Assembly: GCA_013397435.1 (NCBI GenBank)
Contig: VZRG01000536.1
Location: 280,560 to 344,559 of the forward strand
Reading direction: 5' to 3'
DNA length: 64,000 nt
From: Erythrocercus mccallii
Taxonomy: Eukaryota > Chordata > Aves > Passeriformes > Dicruridae
This document shows positions 39,201-44,422 of this stretch, piece by piece. Under the pieces are notes generated by a model that was given only the letters and a program-made list of their open reading frames with translations, was not told where the DNA came from and did no database searches. The first letter of the stretch is position 1, and each line of letters starts with the position of its first letter. The position numbers and the translations under genes are program-made.

Positions 39201-40327
39201 GAGCCACTTCCCTCTCATGCTGACTGAGGATGATGCATGTGCAGGGGGACCATAGGGATGACCCTTAGCCAGTTCCAAGAACCACATTTTGAAGTTTGCT
39301 CCTGTGCCCTCTTGGGCCCTGCAGGGCAGGGACAAAGGAGGAAGACACAAAGATGCTGCAGATGGTGCTGCCCACCACCAGGTCCCCAAAGCTGATGCAG
39401 CCAGAGAGGGCAATTTGTTGTTTCTTGGGCAAAGGGTGGCTTCTTCCCAAAAAACAGGCAGTGGATACCTGGTAGGAAGGGCCTTCCTCTGCTTCAGGCA
39501 AGCAGAGGAGGGATCTGAACCAAAATTTTCCATGTGCCAGGTGCATGGGCTGGAGCACAGAACAGAGAAAGTGCTGAAGGTGTCCAGTTCTCTTGCTTAT
39601 TAAATTACCATATGTAACACCAGGTGGAACAAAGTTTGTAAATTTATTAAGCCACAGAAGAAATTGTGGACTCTTAGAGTGCTTTACAAGGGCAGCTCTC
39701 ATACTTAAGGAAGTCAGTGGATTTTCTTAAGTCCATTGTGGGACTGGTTTGGCTTAGAATTTCATTGACCGCCTACAAACCCACATGTCCCATGGAATAA
39801 ACAAAAAAGTAGGCTTTATTATTTGGGCGTAATTATCAGTACTAATTTAAAGATCCAGTTAATTTTCTCTCTGCTGCAGTTGATGATATTAACACTGCCT
39901 GTCAGGCAGTGACATCCTGTGAAACAGAGCACGCCCCATACCCCATGCTTGCTTCTCCGTGTCTGTGCCTTCCCGCAAATGGACACATTCGTTCCTGTCC
40001 TGGGGCTCAAAGGGCTGATCTGAGCCTGGACTGGATGGTTGGTGATAGACTAATACTTTTTTCCTCCCTAGCATCACAGATTTCTTTAAAATATCTTAGA
40101 AAAACAGCAAAGGAAATGAGTTGTTATTGTACTCTGAGAATTTAACACACTTTTCAATTGAAGGTGCCACCCTGTGTGTCATATGTCAAGACAGAAGCTC
40201 ACTACGGCAGACAATAGTCCGGTTGGAGTTGGAGGATGAGTGGCAGTTCCGACTTCGGGATGAGTTCCAAACAGCAAACAGTAGTGATGATGAACCACTC
40301 TACTTCCTTACAGGACGCCACATATAA
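95..40327 (+). CDS. GREB1L: GREB1L, 3' part: 26 coding exons, N-terminus outside window
   Basis: GREB1-like protein acts in the nucleus as a retinoic-acid-receptor coactivator; human mutations cause kidney and inner-ear malformations (established knowledge). The 26 exons listed individually splice in one frame to about 1,650 codons ending in TAA at 40325-40327. The product follows human GREB1L (about 1,923 aa) nearly colinearly, for example [38 protein letters not shown] and the C-terminal YFLTGRHI. Family knowledge assigns the middle to a circularly permuted SF2-helicase-like region with a zinc ribbon, and the C-terminus to a TET/JBP-associated glycosyltransferase (TAGT) domain. The sequence shows a Walker-A-like GPPQVGKT across exons 15-16, CEQC in exon 18 and MDDS in exon 21. 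Three LxxLL motifs (LDKLL, LRPLL, LIRLL) fit nuclear-receptor binding. No frameshift or premature stop was seen. The paralogue GREB1 is less likely because residue identity is closer to GREB1L and the neighbour is ESCO1. Confidence 0.96.
564..683 (+). CDS. GREB1L: GREB1L visible exon 2
   Basis: Acceptor ccttccag, donor gtaaaa, phase 1-1. It encodes [18 protein letters not shown] and a Pro-rich stretch. The basic PPKKRHRGW patch is highly conserved in the family and resembles a nuclear-localisation signal (inference). Confidence 0.95.
684..4303 (+). other. GREB1L introns around exon 3
   Basis: Two introns of about 1.7 and 1.8 kb flank exon 3 (2386-2523). They are AT-rich. I see no repeat family, RNA gene or additional exon. 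The 330-base intron at 233-563 is equally featureless. Confidence 0.6.
2386..2523 (+). CDS. GREB1L: GREB1L visible exon 3
   Basis: Acceptor ttttatag, donor gtaagt, phase 1-1. It encodes EPLLSVPVPQ ... GILQPQPIPAGETVIVPENLL ... GVRPVILIG, nearly identical to the mammalian protein. Confidence 0.96.
4304..4489 (+). CDS. GREB1L: GREB1L visible exon 4
   Basis: Acceptor ttatcatag, donor gtaagc, phase 1-1. It encodes [20 protein letters not shown] through MILLTIQYLVQLG. It begins the folded, strongly conserved part of the protein. Confidence 0.97.
7225..8340 (-). repeat. CR1 LINE fragment, minus orientation, interrupted by a SINE
   Basis: The + strand is the antisense of CR1: it starts with the degenerate aatcatag terminal repeat, continues through the 3' UTR and into ORF2. 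Minus-strand translation gives CR1 reverse-transcriptase C-terminal signatures (RVVRHCNRLPREVVYSASLK and YSALVRPETESCVQFRVSHY), broken by stops and shifts. It is 5'-truncated near 8340, as usual for CR1, and lies in the intron between exons 4 and 5, antisense to GREB1L. Confidence 0.93.
8091..8229 (-). repeat. tRNA-Ile-derived SINE (TguSINE1 type) nested in CR1
   Basis: On the minus strand, positions about 8228 to 8155 read as a decayed tRNA-Ile (TTGGCTCAGTTGGGTAGAAC, a TGCTAATAATGCCAAGG anticodon arm, then a B-box-like GGTTCAAACTCC). The tail at 8150-8091 is CR1-like (GAGTTGGACTCGATGATCC ... ending in one ATTCTGTATG unit). CR1 sequence is continuous on both sides, with CTCA at both borders as a possible short target duplication. 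The family is known from songbirds and is presumed to use CR1 machinery. Confidence 0.8.
10072..10398 (+). CDS. GREB1L: GREB1L visible exon 5
   Basis: Acceptor cactgtag, donor gtgagt, phase 1-1, 327 nt. It encodes PDQIPLREEFEQIMLKAMQE ... QLPWLARLIASVSRDLVHVV ... ICASKIRGNEFCVVVLG, almost unchanged from mammals. Confidence 0.97.
10464..10550. repeat. AT-rich low-complexity tract
   Basis: Irregular repeats of TTTTATTTTAAATTT, nearly self-complementary, 65 bases after the donor of GREB1L exon 5. Confidence 0.8.
11307..11435 (+). CDS. GREB1L: GREB1L visible exon 6
   Basis: Acceptor ttctgcag, donor gtgagt, phase 1-1. It encodes QYQSRALAESMLTTSEFLKE ... GKVSFLASHFKNTSLG. Confidence 0.97.
12019..12153 (+). 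CDS. GREB1L: GREB1L visible exon 7 (LDKLL motif)
   Basis: Acceptor gatctag, donor gtaatt, phase 1-1. It encodes DDLDKLLEKMLQQRGE followed by a more variable acidic segment. LDKLL (12027-12041) fits the LxxLL nuclear-receptor box. Confidence 0.95.
13645..13733. repeat. CT run and decayed ATGT/ATGC microsatellite
   Basis: (CT)n followed by TATGTATGTGCATGCATATTATGTATGTG, in the intron before exon 8. Confidence 0.55.
14073..14270 (+). CDS. GREB1L: GREB1L visible exon 8
   Basis: Acceptor cactctag, donor gtaaaa, phase 1-1. It encodes DLDVDTFQIYQPQLTVARKL ... VDFIVIVPRSEVLVQQTLQR, conserved. Confidence 0.97.
15052..15232 (+). CDS. GREB1L: GREB1L visible exon 9
   Basis: Acceptor ttgacag, donor gtagct, entering in phase 1 and leaving in phase 2. 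It encodes VLVDLGLEDNGTAYQRAEKY ... VKQNPYTLFVLVHDNAHVDLT. The final AG joins a T in the next exon to form Ser. Confidence 0.96.
15963..16041 (+). repeat. CR1 3' tail, plus orientation
   Basis: It matches the CR1 3' end: GTGTCCCAGCCCATGGCAG, then GGAACTAGATTGTCTTTAAGG, TCCCTTCCAACCCAAACC and ATTCTATGGTTC. It is severely 5'-truncated, in the intron before exon 10. Confidence 0.85.
16660..16852 (+). CDS. GREB1L: GREB1L visible exon 10
   Basis: Acceptor tttctgcag, donor gtaagt, phase 2 to 0. It encodes AISSSLSHGEPNHGLADRVI ... QTQQSRISSSNEVHWIQSDTV. Confidence 0.95.
18246..18379 (+). CDS. GREB1L: GREB1L visible exon 11
   Basis: Acceptor gaaacag, donor gtaaat, phase 0 to 2. It encodes DEAASEEKLYFGLNEYSKSL ... 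CDETFEKMVNTLLER. The first six residues differ from the human GEDVGC segment but have the same length. Confidence 0.95.
19337..19380. repeat. Tandem duplication of a 23-bp unit
   Basis: Two adjacent copies of CTCTCT(G/A)CCTTGGAGCCAGG, differing at one base within the shared core. Confidence 0.8.
20427..20766 (+). CDS. GREB1L: GREB1L visible exon 12
   Basis: Acceptor cccccaag, donor gttagc, phase 2 to 0, 340 nt. It encodes YPRLHSMVIRCYLLIQQYSQ ... TPETLSIMDDLITSPGK ... LGLQYRFEILLGNPASELTV and HFVTRLK. It is richer in GC than the flanking introns. Confidence 0.96.
23668..23783 (+). CDS. GREB1L: GREB1L visible exon 13
   Basis: Acceptor ttcacag, donor gtgctg, phase 0 to 2. It encodes AWRGNEQDDWIPRTYQDLEG ... 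VILTGKDPLGETFP. The donor lacks the usual purine/AAG context and is probably weak. Confidence 0.94.
24140..24384 (+). CDS. GREB1L: GREB1L visible exon 14
   Basis: Acceptor ttcctag, donor gtagtt, phase 2 to 1. It encodes [20 protein letters not shown] ... GLACCYVSKEAIRGP, then an acidic segment NDSDELLIDLDRPQSNSSAV that opens the variable linker. Confidence 0.96.
25392..25954 (+). CDS. GREB1L: GREB1L visible exon 15: Ser-rich linker and start of P-loop
   Basis: This is the largest visible exon (563 nt), with acceptor ttcccag, donor gtaaga, phase 1 to 0. The first two thirds are Ser/Thr/Gln-rich and poorly conserved, consistent with a disordered linker. The rest is conserved: RIVILSKAAYCLLSS, SLRPLLHKDMSSEE, LYYRQWTTARQHHADFSNQ and FHPRRLLLTGPPQ. 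LRPLL (25790-25804) fits LxxLL. GPPQ at the end is the first half of the Walker-A-like loop. Confidence 0.96.
26404..26506 (+). CDS. GREB1L: GREB1L visible exon 16: second half of P-loop
   Basis: Acceptor ggctcag, donor gtaagt, phase 0 to 1. It begins [20 protein letters not shown], completing GPPQVGKT. LIRLL (26455-26469) is an LxxLL motif. It ends with the acidic DVYDEEEINA. Confidence 0.96.
27750..28880 (-). repeat. Ancient, decayed CR1-like LINE, minus orientation
   Basis: Pattern recognition shows the antisense CR1 ORF2 order: the gcttagcttgtactccaagg region, cagtcatttcc, gaatactaaacag, gcatttcctttgttcagagg, then gtcaacctgtttgtattttatc. The match is loose, with many indels, and no long minus-strand ORF survives. 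It fills much of the intron between exons 16 and 17 and is clearly older than the other copies. Borders are approximate. Confidence 0.6.
29361..29516 (+). CDS. GREB1L: GREB1L visible exon 17
   Basis: Acceptor ttcttgcag, donor gtaagt, phase 1-1. It encodes HTENSEITQSSNDHWPDIEL ... FDLSVHDPKYRNISPVYTEQ, colinear with the human protein but moderately diverged. Confidence 0.94.
29727..29866 (+). CDS. GREB1L: GREB1L visible exon 18: zinc-ribbon CxxC
   Basis: Acceptor gagcacag, donor gttggt, phase 1 to 0. It encodes a charged start, then RETVSMMLTKYAAYNTFHHC and EQCHQYMDINPAAQ. CEQC (29822-29833) with flanking His residues fits the second zinc ribbon described for this family. The donor (gttggt) departs from gtaagt. 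Confidence 0.94.
31588..31749 (+). CDS. GREB1L: GREB1L visible exon 19
   Basis: Acceptor tattcag, donor gtgcgt, phase 0-0, 162 nt. It encodes VSDSTLHAFTFSSSMLGEEV ... FIIPKSKENHFVFSKQGKHLES and MRLPLVSDK, conserved. Confidence 0.97.
32049..32054 (+). promoter_or_regulatory. NAGNAG tandem splice acceptor of GREB1L exon 20
   Basis: The acceptor reads CAGCAG directly before AAT TTG. Both AGs are in frame, so the choice adds or omits one glutamine between SDK and NLN. Confidence 0.7.
32055..32259 (+). CDS. GREB1L: GREB1L visible exon 20
   Basis: Donor gtaaga, phase 0 to 1. It encodes [20 protein letters not shown] ... [20 protein letters not shown] and [16 protein letters not shown], near-identical to mammals, and opens the TAGT region. 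The acceptor is CAGCAG. I chose the distal AG because the human protein reads SDK-NLN; the proximal AG (start 32052) would add one Gln. Confidence 0.95.
32958..33123 (+). CDS. GREB1L: GREB1L visible exon 21: MDDS motif of the glycosyltransferase-like domain
   Basis: Acceptor tcctcag, donor gttggt, phase 1 to 2. It encodes [20 protein letters not shown] ... KRQCVWPFIVVMDDSCVLWNM. Hydrophobic-strand-then-DDS (33074-33082) resembles the acidic metal-binding motif of GT-A glycosyltransferases; that reading is inference. Confidence 0.96.
33737..33782. repeat. AT/ATGT-rich microsatellite-like tract
   Basis: CACATATGTATATATATGCA followed by ATGTATGTAATATAAAAATC, just upstream of the exon 22 acceptor. 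Confidence 0.5.
33817..34044 (+). CDS. GREB1L: GREB1L visible exon 22
   Basis: Acceptor ttttgcag, donor gtaggc, phase 2-2. It encodes QSLDPGGFSKNVSLKSVLQH and IEATPKIVHYAILGVQKW ... FSRCHVRDFILLNIDLTQNV. Confidence 0.96.
35399..35540 (+). CDS. GREB1L: GREB1L visible exon 23
   Basis: Acceptor atgtccag, donor gtaagt, phase 2 to 0. It encodes YFCEDVDFNLRTNSSGLLIC ... FSVMKKHIQVGGQKDFIV and KPKIM. Confidence 0.97.
36633..36833 (+). CDS. GREB1L: GREB1L visible exon 24
   Basis: Acceptor actacag, donor gtacaa, phase 0-0. It encodes VSDSVAPIMPLQYVCAPDSE ... FLLEKFLQHATYKLFPKAIH and VLAIDCYLNIGLE. Confidence 0.97.
37078..37854 (+). repeat. CR1 LINE fragment, plus orientation
   Basis: Sense-strand CR1. 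The frame at 37075 gives LGEEWLGSHTKEKDLGG, then CAQVAKKANNILAWISNSVA and SRTREGIIPLYLALGRSN, the ORF2 C-terminal region. It continues through GGGTTGTTTAGCTTGGAGAA and the 3' UTR, ending AACAATTCCATGATT. It lies in the intron between exons 24 and 25. Confidence 0.92.
38502..38640 (+). CDS. GREB1L: GREB1L visible exon 25
   Basis: Acceptor tgtttcag, donor gtaatc, phase 0 to 1. It encodes VAICYISSRPHSVNVNCEGV ... LLLYLCDSFVGADLLKRFRF and LK, conserved. Confidence 0.97.
40164..40327 (+). CDS. GREB1L: GREB1L terminal coding exon
   Basis: Acceptor caattgaag, entering in phase 1. It encodes ATLCVICQDRSSLRQTIVRL ... DEWQFRLRDEFQTANSSDDE and ends PLYFLTGRHI-stop. The C-terminus matches the mammalian protein to within the last residue. 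Confidence 0.97.
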
Positions 40328-41865
40328 GCTTCGCTGAGACACTGCTAACGAAGAAAAAAAACTTTTAAAAACAAAAAAAGTACAATCACTGTGGAGCAAA
40401 GTGCAACCAATATTTATCTAGACTGCTCTAAAGGATTCCCTGCATTCTGAAGTAGCTTTATTCTTTGGGATAAAATTACCACATCAGTTAGGATTTAAAG
40501 GATCCTGGATTCCCATTATTTTCACATCATTCACAACCACTGACACTCATCAACCAAGCTGTAGGATCTGGGAAGAGGATGTTGTTTCATCAAAGAAGAA
40601 TCCTTTTTATATTCAGCTGAGTTAGGGGAAGAAGGTGCTCTCCTCTTGCAGCTGTAAGCTTGAATGTGTTACATGAAACACACCCTAGCATATGGAATTT
40701 ATCAAAGATAGGTGGAGGAGAGCCCACTGCATCTCTTCAGCTCTGTGCTGTGGTACAGGAATACTCAGGGGTTTGAAACTACAATATAAAGTAGATATTT
40801 GTATTACAAGGAATAGTCTTGTTGTCTGTGCAGTGTTAGTTTAAAATTTGTAATTGTGTACGTATTGAAACTGTCTTTGGCAAAATTTCCACAGGTGTTC
40901 TAAGTTTACTACTTAAACCTGAACAAATGGGCAAACGCATGGCAGGCACTGTACACCCTTAGCAATGATATTTTGCCCCAGTAGGCACCCCCTCCTCAGC
41001 TCCAGGGCCCGAAGCAAAAGGCTTCTCAGAGCTGCTCTCTTCAGTTAGAGGCCAGAGTAACTTCCCAGCAAATCACCCTCAGATTCTCACCCTCCTCAGA
41101 GCTTTGGAAACTTGCCGTCCGTCCTCCTTTGTGTGTGGAAATCCATCCTCCTGTCCGTCCGGTGCCTTTTTAGTGGACCATCTGCAACTCACTCTCCATT
41201 TCCTTTACACTCAACTCCAGTTGGCTGCAGAGCCAAGATCAGGTCTGAGGTGTACCCATATATGAAGCAACACAAGAAGAAATGTGCAGGAGAGTAACAG
41301 TGCCTGAGCTGGACCCAAGGGAAACAGAAAGTATTCTACCGTAGCTCCATGGGGGAGCAGGGGAGAAATCCCAGGGAGCTGGACTGCTCAGGAGGGACTC
41401 TCCAGAAGCAAAGATGTGTGAACACATCACCTGACACCGTCTGTACCTCTGTAAATACCGGTTCTGCAGCAGTCGCACACGGCTCTATTTCCAGCTGCAA
41501 TACTGATCCTTGGGAAGGTGTTCCGGAATTAACTCGGTGCCATGGCACTTGGCTGTCAGGGGTGAATGTAGCAGTGCTCTGTTCCCCTCATACTGAGCAG
41601 GTTTTGCCTCACTGAGGTTTACACACACACACCCCAACAATGATCTTTCTGCAAATCATCACGCCCTTTATCAGTAAGAAAAATGCAGAGTGTTCTTAAA
41701 GGCTATTCAGGAGTACGAATTTACTCCCCAAAAAGCAATGAAATTAATGCATCTTTATACCTGACCTGCAGTCATTGCTGAAGGACCTGCCAAAGCTGCA
41801 TTTTTTTTAAGGCATAGTGTTAATTAAGCAAATTTTTTTATCTTGTGAAGAGATGTTTACAGATG

Positions 41866-41871
41866 AATAAA
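41866..41871 (+). terminator. Internal poly(A) signal AATAAA in GREB1L 3' UTR
   Basis: Canonical AATAAA about 1.5 kb after the stop, in an AT-rich context. It could give a shorter transcript. Confidence 0.45.
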
Positions 41872-42862
41872 CATAATATATTTGACAGAGGCCAAAGGAA
41901 AATGGTATGCATATGTCTGCGTTGATGTAGCATTATTTCTGATGCTGTAAATTTAGCAAATTTCACATGAACAACCCCTTTCAGCAAATTTTTTTTCCTT
42001 GAGATACAACCTGCCTTACCTATTTTAACACTGGGAAGAAATAGGGATATAAAAGATGATTCTTGAAGTGTTTGCTACACGCCTGAATGTATTCCAGTAG
42101 CTCTAGTTTTGCCAGAGGGCTTAAGGCCAGCACCCAGTCTTAGCATGGTGTAGAGAAGTATCAGGTATTACATGTTCAAAAATGGTTTCCTTTTTGTTCG
42201 TGTATTTGATGTTTGCACTAAGTTCTTAAAATTCCAGGTGCTGAGACTATGAGGAGGAGTTAGCCCACTGGTGGAGCAGAGTGAAATCATCCTGAAGGCT
42301 GAGAGTGCTTTTAGGAAATCAGTGTATTTGCCTACCCTTACCAGCTAATAGTAAACCCATTTCCTTAGTGCTGGCCCCATGGAAGCAAGGAGTTTTGGTA
42401 ATGCTCTGGCCAGAGTGCACTATACCAGCCCCAACAGTGCAGGCCTGTCCCATGGAACACTTTAAATTGGCTGCCTGTGAATTCCTGGCAAGGAGACCCT
42501 TGGTAGACAGGAACAATTGCTATTCCACTTTGGTTTTAAGCCTTGCCATTAAGGCCGTTCTTATGAATGTATGAAAACTGGCCAGCATTATATTTTACCT
42601 GTAGATGTTCTTGTCTATTCACAGGTTAAAACTGAATGTAAACTAAGATTTAAAGAATCATATGCAGATGCTTTTTGCTTAACTTATGTAATTGCTTTTT
42701 GTGACTTTTGGAAGAGGGTTAAAAATATTGCTTTCCTACTGTAAAGTTTTCTCAACCAAAAACTTGGTGAATTTAGCTTCACTAGTCAGTCTACCTCATG
42801 TTATTGTTTATGAACTGAAACTGTCTGAAGTTGTGGCTATGGTATGTTTATAATGTGCTTTC

Positions 42863-42883
42863 ATTAAATTTGACTATATTAAA
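42863..42883 (+). terminator. Distal poly(A) signals (two ATTAAA) of GREB1L
   Basis: ATTAAA occurs at 42863-42868 and at 42878-42883, followed within about 40 bases by T-rich and GT-containing sequence. This is the best candidate for the main 3' end. Confidence 0.5.
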
Positions 42884-42905
42884 TTACCATTTCAGACTGC
42901 CTCTC

Positions 42906-43439
42906 TCTTAATGGGTCCTGCTTTTGCTTTCTGAGCCCACCACAGAGGATTACTTCTAGAGTTCCTGAGAACCTGCACCACTTTTCTGACAAAGCTCTTT
43001 ACAGGCTGCTCACAACCCCCTGGAAAATTACACCTGGAAGCTTGGAACCAAACAGCCCCTGTAGCCCAGAATTTACCACCATTCTGCTACTCCAGCTTTA
43101 AGTACTCTTGAGTATTGTTTGGGATGTGGTGCAAGATCTTTACTTTAGCTCTAGGGACAGCACACCATAAACAAGTACAACCTGACTGCACCCAGGTTCC
43201 AAAATTGAAACAAACCCTATGTTTAACCTTAACTAAATCTTTCCCATCTTCCATTAAGGTTAAACTGTTACTCAAGAAAGCAAGTATGCCTGCTCACCTT
43301 ACTATATAAATATTGTATCAGGATGGTCCTGATCCAGAGCTCCTGGGGGCACTAATCTTTAGAGCATGCTACGTTTTTCTGACCAAGAAAAGTATGAAAT
43401 AGACTAAAGATTCATTCACACTTAGTATTATCCAGAGTA
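42906..43439. other. Short spacer between convergent GREB1L and ESCO1
   Basis: About 0.5 kb between the two predicted 3' ends. I see no repeat family, RNA gene or credible ORF in it. Confidence 0.5.
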
Positions 43440-44274
43440 ACTTTAAAAAAGCTATCAAGTATTTTATTTTTAATGTATCTACATTATGTACAGATCAAGA
43501 AAGGCCACAGCAGTTTTTCAACATACAAACCCTTTGAAAGAGGAGAGATTTATGAAGGAGTGACAAGTATCAAAGTGAAGTCCACTAACAAAGGTATATA
43601 CTCAGTACAATACTTTGAAGAATGATGAGTACACCAGTCCTTGGGCTTTTCATTCCACCTTTTACTCCAAAACTAATCTGGGGGAGAAGGGGACAGAGGC
43701 CACAAGAAGATTCTGATGCTGCTGCCAGGGAGCAGGCACCCTGACATGGAGCAGGGTACAGGGGCAGCCCAGAAGGCACTGTACAGCCTGTGAGGGTTGT
43801 TGCCCACAGCGACTGCACTGTAACACTTCCTGCCTGGATGCCACTGGCACAGCTTGGAACTCTGTCAGACAAGTGCTGGCAGTGGGAGCTGGGGCTGAAG
43901 CCCAGCATTCCAGTACTGGGAAACACTAGTATATCACCTCAGTAAGAACTTCAGCAGGTACTCATCAGCCAGACTAGAGTCTTTGCATTAGTTTACAGTC
44001 CACTATGAACAATTTTCTGCTGCATGTAAACATGACTAACTAGATAAAATACAATCAAACTTTTGTAAAAGTTAATAAAATATCTTTCTTTTAAAAAAAC
44101 AAAGTTAGCCTATTACTGCATTGTTTACAATTTTAATAAAATAGTACAACCGTTTGGTTGTTACCAGTCCTGAGTTCACTGTAATAAAAATGGCCCTGGC
44201 TTCTGCTGAAGGTCTGCACCTACTCTATGCAGTTTGTCAGAAGTCTCCAAAAAAATGGAATTCCTGCAGAGCAG
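43440..44274 (-). other. ESCO1: ESCO1 3' untranslated region (predicted)
   Basis: It runs from the ESCO1 stop to the minus-strand AATAAA at 43463-43468. It includes a GC-richer patch at 43670-43910 whose minus-strand ORF (113 codons) has no recognised homology. Confidence 0.6.
43463..43468 (-). terminator. Poly(A) signal of ESCO1
   Basis: TTTATT on the + strand reads AATAAA on the minus strand, about 810 bases past the ESCO1 stop codon. It is the only good signal found in that stretch. Confidence 0.55.
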
Positions 44275-44422
44275 TTAAGTCTGGTGCTGTCCATTGAGGA
44301 AGTTGTATACCAGGAACTGGCCAGTGCCACAGTACTGTGTTGCAAAGAGCTTTCCATCAGGAGTGGGGTCAGAGAAAGCAATTTCCTCCTTGCTTAAGTA
44401 TGAGCCATATATGAAGTTACTC
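44275..44422 (-). CDS. ESCO1: ESCO1 terminal coding exon
   Basis: The acceptor on the minus strand is ttaaacag. It encodes SNFIYGSYLSKEEIAFSDPT ... GTGQFLVYNFLNGQHQT-stop (stop at 44275-44277). It contains the conserved acidic DPTPDGKLFAT segment of the active site. Confidence 0.97.

Larger units (their letters stand above)
33124..40163 (+). other. GREB1L introns between exons 21 and 26
   Basis: They contain the CR1 at 37,078-37,854, an AT-rich microsatellite before exon 22, a purine-rich patch at 34,240-34,400 and a GC-richer unexplained patch at 39,180-39,560. No further exon was found. Confidence 0.5.
40328..42905 (+). other. GREB1L: GREB1L 3' untranslated region (predicted)
   Basis: There is no coding potential after the stop. 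The stretch is AT-rich with short A/T runs, has one internal AATAAA and ends after two ATTAAA signals. The end position is predicted from the signals only. Confidence 0.65.

Noticed and set aside
43585..43926. 113-codon minus-strand ORF as a small gene
   Set aside because: It lies in the predicted ESCO1 3' UTR, is Ser/Cys/Pro-rich without a recognised domain and overlaps another frame of similar length.
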